This document shows positions 54,398 to 64,000 of a stretch of DNA of 64,000 nt, piece after piece (position 1 is the first letter of the stretch; each line of letters begins with the position of its first letter). Location: NCBI RefSeq assembly GCF_000006565.2, contig NC_031480.1:4251529-4315528 (forward strand), given 5' to 3'. The DNA is from Toxoplasma gondii ME49 (Eukaryota > Apicomplexa > Conoidasida > Eucoccidiorida > Sarcocystidae). A model generated the notes under the pieces. The model had not been told where the DNA came from, searched no databases, and was given only the letters and a program-made list of their open reading frames with translations. A program made the translations under genes and the position numbers.

Positions 54398-57300
54398 CTG
54401 TGGACAATGCAGCTATTCAACCGCCAAAGCGGAGCAGCGAGACAGGGGGGCGCTGGGATAGCGGCCTGTCCTCGTCTCCCGAGGCCGACGCTTCAGGACA
54501 CTCGTCCTGTCGAAGGATGACGCCAGAGACCGTGAATGACGGAACGTCTCTAGGCTTTTTAGAGCCGGAGCTGTTGTCGGCTGGATCGTCTCGTGTGCGC
54601 GTTGCAGGTAAGTGTGCATTCCTCAGTCTTGCGGTATTTGTCTGTACAGAGGTACCCACCGGGGAAACCGCCCGACGGAGTGATGGGCACTCCGCACTGC
54701 CAGGGCAGAGGTCGTTTTCCGCTTTCCGAGTTTTCTAGCTGATGGAGAAGATCTCGGGGTTGGTACTTAAGGACATAGTTGACCTCAGCACAGGAAGTGA
54801 GGCCTCGAGCCCACTTGCCCCAGTGTGTGGAAGAAGGGTGGCGAGCTGGTTAGCCGTCGTCGTGCTTTCAACTCGAGCGAGTCGAGAAGCGCCCACCGTC
54901 ATCGTGAGGGAGCATCACTGATCGAAGCGCCCCGTTTCCTCTGCTCTCTCGCGCTTGCAGTGTTCTGAAGGCTTCTGTTCTGTGGTTGCATTGCACAGGC
55001 ACCGGTCGCCCGTTCCCTGCCATATGAAAGCGAGCGTGTCCAGTGCCGGGGGGGGGGGCCTGTGGGCTGATGCCATAGACTAAGAAAGTCCCGCGTCTGT
55101 CGCTGTGTTAAGCATCCCAGTGAGAAGTGGCGTACAGCACTCGTAAGGAACTTGATTTCCGCGTGCAACCAACGCGAACTCGCGTTGGTTACACGAAACA
55201 AACTGTCCGACAACTGTTCGGCTCCTCTATCACAACCAGGGGTGTCTCCGTTTCTGTCACTCGGCTTTTCTGTCTCCAGTCCGCATTCGAGGCTATCCGC
55301 CGGATGCTCCTCCACCTCCACAGACTGTCGTCCTGCGCATGTTGAACGATGAGACACTGCAGCTGAGTCGTCCTGCAGGCTTTTCCGCCAGCGCAGCTGC
55401 TGCCGCTGCCGCCGCGGCAGCCGGGAACTACCTAGGAAGCTCCAGCGTTGTGCGGTGCGGGACTCTGCCTCGGAACGCGGGAGTGTGTAGCGGGAGCACC
55501 CCTTGCTACCTCTCTTCCCAGAAAGAGTGGACGCAGGAGTACTCTTTCGACAGAGTCTTCGGCCCTGCCGCTACGCAGGAGGAGGTGTACGTCAAGACGA
55601 CCCAGTTCCTGTTGCCTCATGTCGTTCATGACGGCGTCCACGGTGAGCGATGTTCTCCCGATTTGTGTGTGTCTGCACCCCGCCAAGGCGGGCTCTTTCG
55701 TCGGCTTTTTGCCCCGAGGGGGGGGGCGACAGCAGCAGTAGTCTGCTATTCCCTCTAACAAAGGCTGAGCACCTTTGCTGACGCCGGGTGCGCCCCAAGC
55801 GCATGTTCCTGACTCGGATTGGAGCAGTTCGTGGCACTCCAGAAAGCACTCGGAGGCTCTGCTTTGTTGCCGCAGTGTGCGGCCTCTTACCTGTTGTCTC
55901 CACAAGACACACGCAAAGGGACGGGTCACTGGAGGGTTCCTGATGCACCACTCTTTCTGCAGCTGTACTCTGATTTCCGAAAGGGGTGCTCCTGCTGCTG
56001 CAGTTGAACTGTTCGAGCGTCTGTGAATCAAAAATACGGTGGTCCGCGAAACAGCTGCGCGACTGTGCACGACATTTCCCCTCAGGGGACCTGATCTTGA
56101 ATACCTAAGACGGGAGCCCCCATGTTTATGGGCCGTCTTGTAATCGCCGTCATTGCTGCAACTGTTTTGTTCTGTTTTTTCAGCGACGGTCTTTGCCTAT
56201 GGAGCTACGGGGGCGGGGAAGACGCACACCATGCTCGGCACAGACCAGCAGCCGGGAATTATGAGACGCGCAGTGCAAGACATTTTCTTTCTGCTTGAGC
56301 AGCTGGAACGTTTCGGCAAAGGCTCCGCACCGACAACTTGTACGCGAGCGGCGAGTGGCCTGCACGCAAAAGGCCGGTGCGAAGCTTGCCCAGGGTGCGC
56401 CATTCACCAGAGCTCCACGGTTCACGTCTCGTATCTGGAAGTATACAACGAGAGAATCCGAGATCTTTTAGATCCCAGTCGAGTCTCCCTAGAAGTCCAG
56501 GAAGACTCAGGAAAGGTTCGTGTGAGCAACCTATCCGAGCACCCAGTCGCGGGGCCTGAGGACGCCCTGGCCCTTCTCGCGCAAGGAAACAAAAACCGCT
56601 GCTGTGCGGCGACGGCGGCGAACTCGACGAGCAGCAGATCTCACGCCATTTTCCAGGCAAGTGTCGCGCAAGCAAAAGAGACCCGTGGTTCAGATTCACT
56701 CTCTTCGTCTTCGGCTCCTAGGACCGTCGCAGTTGTTGTCGCGGCGGCAGAGGGATGGAAAAGTCAGTAGCTCGATGCGTGATAACTTCCGCCGCACTGG
56801 GAATGCGAAGTGGGTGTACCCGGGTGCACAGTCAGTGAGTAGCAAAGGCGATGTTCCACGCTCTCAGGGGGCAGAACCTCCGAAGGATTCCCTCAGACAC
56901 TGTCTTCCCCCCACACCACGCGAGTCTCTGTCCCATGTGTGGTCTCAGCTGGTCGTGAAGAGCGAGTGGCTTAGCAAAACCAAGGGCACTTTCGCCAAGA
57001 CCGAGGCGAAGCTGTCTCTCATCGATTTAGCTGGCTCAGAGCGAGCGTCCGCGACAGTCAATCGGGGCCACCGGCTGCAGGAAGGCTGCCACATCAACCA
57101 GTCTCTCTTGGCTCTGGCGAACTGCATCAACGCCCTCCACCTGCGACAGCAGATGGAACGCGTTGCTTCAGGAGCTTCCGGCAAGGCGGCCAAATGCCCA
57201 ACTGGGTCGTCGAAACCCGACGCCGTGCCCGCGAGTGGACTTTCGGCCATGTCAGGTAGGACAACTGAAGCGCCGCGGTGCGGCTTCTTTCCGCCAAAGA

Positions 57301-60300
57301 AGGCAGGAGCAAATGTGGTCAGGGGGATGCATCAGTAGAGTGTAGAGCGCAGCAGAGTCCGTAGACAAAGTCCCGACGTCGCTCTCTACGCCGAAGGGTC
57401 GACGTCCACATATTGTCAAGCCTCTGCTTCCCAATCGATTCCATGTAAAACCTACAATTCGCATGTTTGGTGGACATCTAGCCGCTCCTGTACACGCATC
57501 GAGGATGTATTGATTTGTCGCAGGCTCGGTCTCTTCAGTCGCCCACAAGCGGAGTCCGACACCCAGTGGCAATGACTTCCCATAGGGAGGCGTGGCGTGT
57601 GCACAAAGTATTTCCAGACAACGAATAGGTTTCTGTCGACCTCGAGAGTCGCGTGAGACATGATCCCCTCCAGGTAGAACGTCTCTGAGCTGGAAGACCT
57701 TCGATACATGTCCATGCTTCTTCAGGTCCGGTCTTCGTGAACTACCGAAACAGCAAACTCACGCACCTGCTCAAGTCGTCCCTAGAGGGTCACTGCCTCG
57801 TGGTGATGATTGCCAACGTCCACTTCACAGCTTCAGCCTACGCGGGTGAGCAGCTCTCCAGCAGACGCGCCAGAGGCCAGAGTTCGTAACGTTCGTTCCC
57901 GGCAGGGGAACGCACATTTTGGAATCGAAAAAACTCTGGTTTTGATTAGATTTAACAAATAGTCTAATGCAGATTACTTTTAAGACCGGAGAGTGCGCTT
58001 AGAACTATCCTTCTGAAGAACTCGACGCTTTCCCTTTGGAACTTCAAGCGGAACGTTTTTTTCAAAGTGACGGAACTGTTCTCTGAGTAGTCAAAGCTGT
58101 GACTGACCGTCAGTACGGAGAGATCTTGTTCCAAGCAATGTCTCCGCGGCGTAGGGACGCCATCAACTGACGAGGACCTTCCGGGACCGACGACAGCCCA
58201 GTTTTTTTCTTCGGCACAGCCGAGAAAGACAAGGAAGCACATCAACGTCTTTTTGCGACTGTTTTGCTCACACGTCTCCCGATCTGGCTCCGTTTTTTGA
58301 CCAGAGGTGCCACTCGGAGGGCGGTCACTTTGCATTCCAGGGCGTTTATACGTCAGACACGAGCGTGCAGGAACTCCGTTGTGCCAGTCTATATTGAGGG
58401 TTCGGAAATTGTTGTCCCCGACTCGGCAGACACTTTAGATAGAGGGGAAGCGGTTTGTCCGTGAACAGAGTTCCAGTAGCAGTTTCAAAAGTAGCCATAC
58501 GTGTATATTAACGTTATAATAAGTGAGACGTTCAGGGATAATCTATATCCGATTCTTTCGACGTTTCTCTGCGTTGTGCGCGTCGTTTTCGTGCATCTTT
58601 CGCAGAAAGCAACAACACACTCAAGTACGCAAATCGGGCAAAGAATCTGAGGGTGAATGCGGGGGGTCTCCGCGGTGCGGGACTGGTGGGGGCCGCGTCG
58701 ACGTCACAGGACAAGGCCCGCCTTCTGCGGCTCGTGCACGAGCAGGCGCAGCAGCTCAAAGAGGAGCAAGAAAAGTCGCTTTCTCTGGAGCAGAAGTTAG
58801 AGGCAGCACGTCAGGAGAATCAAGGTCTCCGACAAGAATTGCAGCGAAAAGGTCTTCAGGTGGAGAAGCTGCTACGCCGATACCAGGAGCTCAAAAAGGC
58901 ACGCATGCAGGGTCCCGGTGCCCCGGAGGCAACCAAAGAGAATCGGGAGTCCAATACGCGGTGTTCGTCCAAACGCGATTTCTCCTCGTGTAATCCAAAG
59001 GACCTCGAATGTCTGAGCGACAGAGAAAATGCAGAAGATGTGTGCATGTCGTCTTCGACGCCCAAGAGGCAGTTCATCACACGACCGGACTCACTACAAG
59101 GTTGTGCGTGTTTTGTCTCCTCCAAGGGGGAGACTGGAGATGAACTAGCTCTTTCCGCGAATGTGCAGTGTCCCGTTAAATGCTCGGGAAACGTTGTGGA
59201 AGCCTCTCCCGCATCCACCCCGCTTCGGCCATGTGTCGGAGGAACCCCCTCTCGCCCCACCGGAGAGGCCGAGAGTGATTCACTTCAGTCGGTTGACCCC
59301 AAGAGACCCAGTCGACAGTTACGGTCTGCCGAAAGGAGCCGAACGAGGCGCGCGGGGATGTACTCACTCAAAACCACTGGAGAGAACTCGGAAGCAAGCC
59401 CCGGGGTCGAGGCAGCTCACAGTGTTGGATGCCCTGCGCGACCTCCGTCCCCCAGCAGCGCCTCACTGCGCCGCTCGCTGCGTCTGGCCAGTCTGCCAGA
59501 ACGCAGAACCTACGAAGCACAGTGCTCGTGCTGTGACGGCTGGCGTGGAGATGACCAGCGGGCGTCTGAGGCTACGCTGCGGAGACAGGACCGGGAAAAT
59601 GTTGGGCACCCGCAGGACCACGACACCAAGAGCGAGCCGAGCACATCTCTCCGTCGAGACGTGGACAAAGGTCTGTCGGTCGCTTCTCCGACGCCCCTCT
59701 CTGCCCGGCGAGAACGGAAACGCGGCGCGTCCTGCTGCGACAGCGCACTCTTCACGACCGCTGTGCCAACACCAGCGACTTCGGGGATTCCTCCGACCTC
59801 TCCGTCCCCTGCAGAAGCGTCTGACAAGCAGACACTGGCGCCTGCCGAGTTTCCCTTGCTGTATGGGTTGCGAACATCTCCGAAAGAATTGCCCTCGGAC
59901 TGTCCTGAGTATCCGCGTGGGCAGGGCGGAGCGGGAGCTCACGCGCGCTGTCACCGTAAGGCGGGACCGGTGAGTGAACAGGACAGTGGCGGATTGCGGT
60001 CTGTGGATCTCGAAGCAGCCGCCGCAGCCGTAGAGGAATCTCCGGAGAAGTGCACAAAAACCGAGACGCTTCTCCGGCGAGGTGGCCGCCTTCCTCGGAC
60101 TGGCAGTCGGGGGGCAGGGGGAGCTGGAGGGCGCAAGGCGATCGGGACGACTGGGCGAGGTCGGGCACCCATCTCGACGCATGCAGCGCCTGCCTGCGCC
60201 TCGAGCCTCAGCAGTCGAGGCGGGAGGAAGGGGGTGCTCCCCTCAAAAGAGCCCAACAAAAACTGCCGGATCGGCACGTTTCTGAAGGAGACGACGAAAG

Positions 60301-61436
60301 GCCCCACTTGCCGGGGGACGGCTCCTGTAGGAGCGCCGCAGCACCAGGCGAGGAGTGCTGACAGGAGGAGGGGAAACAGTCGCGAACGGCGAGGAGACGC
60401 CAACCTTGACTGGAGAGCGCCGGGCGAGGACAGGCAGGCCGCAAAGGAGGAGGGACAGCTCCACGCAGAGAGCAGCTCGAAAGACAAGATCTCGCTGCAT
60501 CCGGCAACGCGTAGCAGCGCCAATGTGGAGACAAGCAGAGAATTGAGGGCTCTCCGATCTGACTTCGGCTGGCAGTCACGAGAGAAGAAACGACGAAGAA
60601 TCCGGGACATGTCGGCAGCGAGCAGCACCACGGCAGAGGATCGTTCATTGCTCCGCGCGCAAATGGCGACCAAAGACAGCCTTTCTCGCTGTCGAGCCAA
60701 GCGAGTGACGGGCGAAGGTGTTGTGCGGAATGCTTCATGCCTTCGTGTCGAGACCACGATGGGAGAGGTATATCTGCCGCGGTCGGTCGAAAGCCAGGCA
60801 AGAGGCAATGTCATGCAAGAGCCTACAGCGCTGGAAGCCAGCACCACGCGAGAACCTTCCGTCATGTCTGACACCTGGAGTTTCGCCTCCGAGTCAAGTT
60901 TCACGAAACCCATGCAGTCGCGTCACAGTTTGTGCGAAAGTGAAAGTGGTGCAGCCGCTGAGGCATCGAACGCAGCGGAGGGACCTACCTCATCGGCTGC
61001 GAGAGATCGCCCGTTGCTCACAGCTGAGAGGCAGTTGCAAGTCTGCCACCAATCAACGGGGGCTGGTACAGCCCATTCAGACACAGCTACGCGTCGCCCC
61101 AATCGGTCTGCAGACGGGAGCTCCAACGCGCGCTTGGGAAATGTAAAAATTCCTGTTTGTAGCAGCAGCGACCGAAGTGAAGCCTTTCGGAAGACCAGCC
61201 AGTCCGCATGCGGTCCAATTAAGCGCCCCGATGCGGCAGGATGCTCGATTCCGACGACTCCTCTTCTCGAAGCCGGTGCCACGGGTGGGCTCGCCATGAA
61301 GGAAGGAGAAAAGCTTATCTCTTCTCGCAGTGGCGACGGAGGGAAGAGTGTGAAACCGTGTGATCTCGGGGCACGGTTCGGCTGTCTGAAGAGCAGAAGC
61401 ACCTTACAGGGTGGCGCCGAATCCACAAGCAGATAA
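54391..61436 (+). CDS. Kinesin-8 family motor protein (KIF18/KIF19/Kip3 type)
   Basis: Six exons, phases all consistent: 54391-54607, 55280-55642, 56184-56656, 56733-57255, 57726-57845 and 58606-61436, giving 1508 residues. Junctions rebuild motor motifs. Exon 1/2 gives VRVAVRIRGYPP (beta-1). FDRVFGPAATQEEVY follows. Exon 3 carries the P-loop GATGAGKT (200-207), with the kinesin-8-type FAYGATGAGKTHTMLG and QPGIM, then YLEVYNERIRDLL and switch I NSTSSRSH (340-347). Exon 4 has switch II LIDLAGSERAS (448-458). Exon 5 has YRNSKLTHLLKSSLEG. Exon 6 opens SNNTLKYANRAKNL, the neck. A coiled coil (about 605-665, EEQEKSLSLEQKLEAARQEN) follows, then an ~840-residue disordered Ser/Arg-rich tail. Intron 3 is GC-AG (CAG|GCAAGT). 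Family members walk to and shorten microtubule plus ends; apicomplexan kinesin-8s act in spindles and male-gamete axonemes. Loop insertions of about 90 and 35 residues enlarge the motor. Confidence 0.95.
55162..55195. repeat. Long inverted repeat (hairpin) in kinesin intron 1
   Basis: Arms aaccaacgcga (55167-55177) and tcgcgttggtt (55180-55190) are perfect complements around a 2-base loop. After one mismatch the pairing extends by cgtg/cacg (55162-55165 with 55192-55195). It is located about 85 bases upstream of the exon 2 acceptor. Confidence 0.8.
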
Positions 61437-64000
61437 GCGCCGACTCGGGGCTCGGAAGGGACGTGCGCAGCTGGCTGTAGTGGGCGCGGGAACAGGCACT
61501 GACCCAAGTGCCGCAGCGATGACAGATCAGGTATTTAGTTCTTTGTTTAAGCAGAGAGCAGTGGATAAGCAGGACGGGGGGGAGCGCTACCTAAAAAGAA
61601 TGGATAGTTATCACCCAGGCTGTGTGTGCAGTGGCCCAGCTACACGGCTAGTGTCAATTAATGTAAGGTTCAACGGCTAAGGCGTTTTCCAGTCCAGATA
61701 TCCGGCAGCTCGGTAGTGGGAAAAGGACACACGCGTGACAAGCAACACTTTGACGCGGAAAAGATTTCGAGGCCGGATTGGATGGTAGGCCTCTCTCCCA
61801 AGGGTAGGCTTCGTCATTGATCTTACCACTCATTGAGTCGGAGAACTGCGATCTACCCAGGCTGTTCGAAGGCAACGAGTTCGGCTGCGTTAGTAATCTC
61901 TGGAGTGTGATGAGCAGGAAGAGTGAAGACAGTTTTTACGGCGCCCTTTGATGGTTAGTATATCCCAGCGGCAATACAGGACTTCACCACGGTTATAGAA
62001 TTCACGAGACGCAGGCGGACCTGGCGTAGGCAAGCAGGTGCCACGAAGATTTTGAGAGTTGTCTTTTGGGACGTCCGAATAGACAGAGGAACGAAGGAGA
62101 TAACTCCGGGCGCATGACGGGGCGGATGCGTTAACGTAGCGAAACGCAATCTTTGAATATGATGCCAGCTTCATGTACGGGGAGCGTCATCTTTGAGGAA
62201 AGAAGTATCGCCCAGAAGCTGCGGAGTGTGGGGACCGCAGCGATTTGCCACACAAGGAAAGAGTAGACAGTCAAAAGCCAGCAATAAGGTAGCGGGTAAC
62301 TGACAAAGACAGAGTTCCTACTAGGCCACGACGATGGGTCGTCTGCTTGATCTGTTGACACATAATGTCCAAACTCCCCCGACACGCTTCAACAATTCAC
62401 GGAGTTGGCCACACTGAGTAGAGCCGGCGAGTACATGCGGGTGAAGAAGCGTGCGAACTGTGCCTGTTGTTTTTTGTCGAGGAATTCCTGTGTTTACAGG
62501 GGGTTACCGAAGCCCTCATCCACTATCGCGAATTTTTGCCCAGTGCGCACAGTATACACGGGGAATGCTTTGCCGACAGGATCTCTCGTGAACTCGTACA
62601 GTAATCTATCTGCAAAAATCAGTGCTTCGGAGTTCTAGAATCTTGTGAAGACCGTTTTGCATAAATACCACTTTCTTCTGGCCTCGGAGGTGGTTCTTCT
62701 GACGCCGTACGTCTGCTGCAAACTGGAGTGACTGCAATACTAGGCAATCAAGCCCACACGAGTGACAACGTAGCTGAAACCGAATCAAGGCGGTGGATTC
62801 ATTTCTATGTGGGTGTTTATCTCGAGGTAGCTACATGTATGTTCGCAACAATTAAGAGATATCAGGACGGACAAAATCCTAGAGTCTACGCAGCCTTTGT
62901 GTAGAGGACACGACAGCTTCCGCATGTGGTTATATGTACCCTCTTCCAAGCCGCACGTTTCTGTAGGCGATGCACATCGTAAGCATCTCCACAATTCCTC
63001 TCGTATGCTGTTAGAAACAGGCATTCTCCGCGTCACCAGAAGGGACTCGCAAAGCAGGTATATCGTGGAGACCTGCTGTTAACTACGGAAGACTGCGCAG
63101 TGGCTTTCTGATTGTCGAAAAGCTGATACTACGCCTATTCGGGAGAAACCCGTGGATTCACCTCTTCATTACGACTTGCAGTGTCATAAATTGCTCTAAT
63201 ATGGTCGTTCAGTTTTTCCTCTAATCGAGGACACTAGCTGGGTACCTGCATTTTCGCGGCTGCGCCACAACACGCCCAGCCTGACAAAGAACGAGGTGGA
63301 AACATGATCAATTTTTTCGCAGAACACGGCAGGCATAGAGATGAAGTCATACGTTCTAAGGCGAACACCGGGGAATTGTGCTGCTATGCACAAGCTTGTG
63401 CCCTGTGCCTCCTGTCACAGCAACAGCCTCTGTTTGACGCCGGGGCGGTTGCTGGCTTTTCGAAGTGCCCACAACAGAGATACTTCCTCAACTGAAGTGG
63501 TTTGCTGTCCTTTGTCTGCCGCCGGACAAAACAAGACAGTTTTTCGGTGGCAACAAAAAAACTCACGCCGTTACCAATGTCCCATGCGAATGCTGCCGCT
63601 GTGTCTGCTGAACCCAGAAGTGACAGGTGTGTGCCTGGGAGCTACATTTAACACTGTTTGCCACTTCGTTGTGAAGTACCAATGAAGAATAGTTGAGAAA
63701 GCTTCTCGATAGTGTTCGAGCTCTCTTTCGATTTTACCTCAGAAATTGAAGGCGACGGTGAACGTTCACTCTGCCGAGGGCAGCCCCGGACAATAAGCCG
63801 CTTCTGCTGTAGTGAAGCAGGTGGCATGAAGCCAGCAGGACCGTTTCGATCTCATGGATGGAATTAAACGTCACCAGACTCATCTGAATAATAAATCCAG
63901 CCATAGTGTGCATTTTGTCTTCAGAAAAGGGGATAGGAACTTTCTTGTGGGCGTGACGCCTCGTCGGTAGTGTCAATACGTGTCGTAGGAGACGACAGCA
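61437..64000. other. 3' flank of the kinesin gene, no supported gene
   Basis: Only short frames on both strands, none with recognisable motifs or splice partners. No tRNA or other RNA gene seen. Confidence 0.45.

Noticed and set aside
59951..60913. 320-codon minus-strand open frame
   Set aside because: Antisense of the GC-rich kinesin tail exon, with no motifs and no splice context.
1..64000. CRISPR arrays, insertion sequences, bacterial operons
   Set aside because: The sequence is a eukaryotic nuclear region with spliced genes. No regularly spaced repeats or transposase genes were seen.

Overview
The window looks like nuclear DNA of a tissue-cyst coccidian, Toxoplasma gondii or a very close relative such as Hammondia or Neospora. 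The reasons are the mid-GC composition, short introns with AG|GT(A/G)AGT-like donors and pyrimidine-CAG acceptors, proteins carrying long Ser/Ala/Pro/Arg-rich insertions, TA/CA microsatellites inside introns, GCATGC motifs in intergenic DNA, a nuclear insert of mitochondrial cox1-like DNA, and genes for a flagellated stage. I rebuilt the multi-exon genes by hand from splice consensus, reading-frame phase and family motifs. All coordinates are predictions.

Layout from left to right. 0.4-2.7 kb: a minus-strand gene for an unrecognised acidic protein with a hydrophobic C-terminus. 4.8-5.1 kb: a mitochondrial-DNA insert (cox1 and SSU-rRNA remnants). 5.85-6.2 kb: a tandem array of two identical initiator tRNA-Met genes plus one decayed copy. 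6.2-8.4 kb: unassigned, with one unusually open but interrupted frame. 8.4-12.1 kb (minus): a ZCCHC10-type zinc-knuckle protein with a large RS domain. 15.0-18.2 kb (minus): a mitochondrial solute carrier, four exons. 21.0-24.8 kb (minus): a TRM9-type tRNA wobble-uridine methyltransferase, six exons. 28.2-31.9 kb (plus): DNAAF1/ODA7, an axonemal dynein assembly factor, eight exons. 33.7-36.0 kb (plus): NudC. 38.0-40.1 kb (plus): a prenylcysteine-oxidase-like secreted flavoprotein. 41.2-43.6 kb (minus): a seven-bladed RCC1 propeller. 45.7-46.8 kb: a dead copy of the secreted coiled-coil gene at 50.1-51.0 kb. Between the two copies, at 47.6-49.2 kb (minus), is an EEF1AKMT2/EFM4-type eEF1A lysine methyltransferase. 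53.7-54.4 kb (minus): a poorly resolved gene with a BRC-like motif. 54.4-61.4 kb (plus): a 1508-residue kinesin-8. 61.4-64 kb: nothing supported.

Two themes recur. DNAAF1, NudC and kinesin-8 all concern dynein or microtubule motors; in Apicomplexa only the male gamete builds axonemes, so DNAAF1 and possibly kinesin-8 are candidates for that stage. Initiator tRNA, TRM9 and the eEF1A methyltransferase all concern translation. I do not claim these are functional clusters.

The items most worth a second look are the paired intact/dead copies of a lineage-restricted secreted protein, the BRC-like motif beside the kinesin gene, the decaying initiator-tRNA array next to a mitochondrial insert, and a GC-AG intron in the kinesin motor domain.
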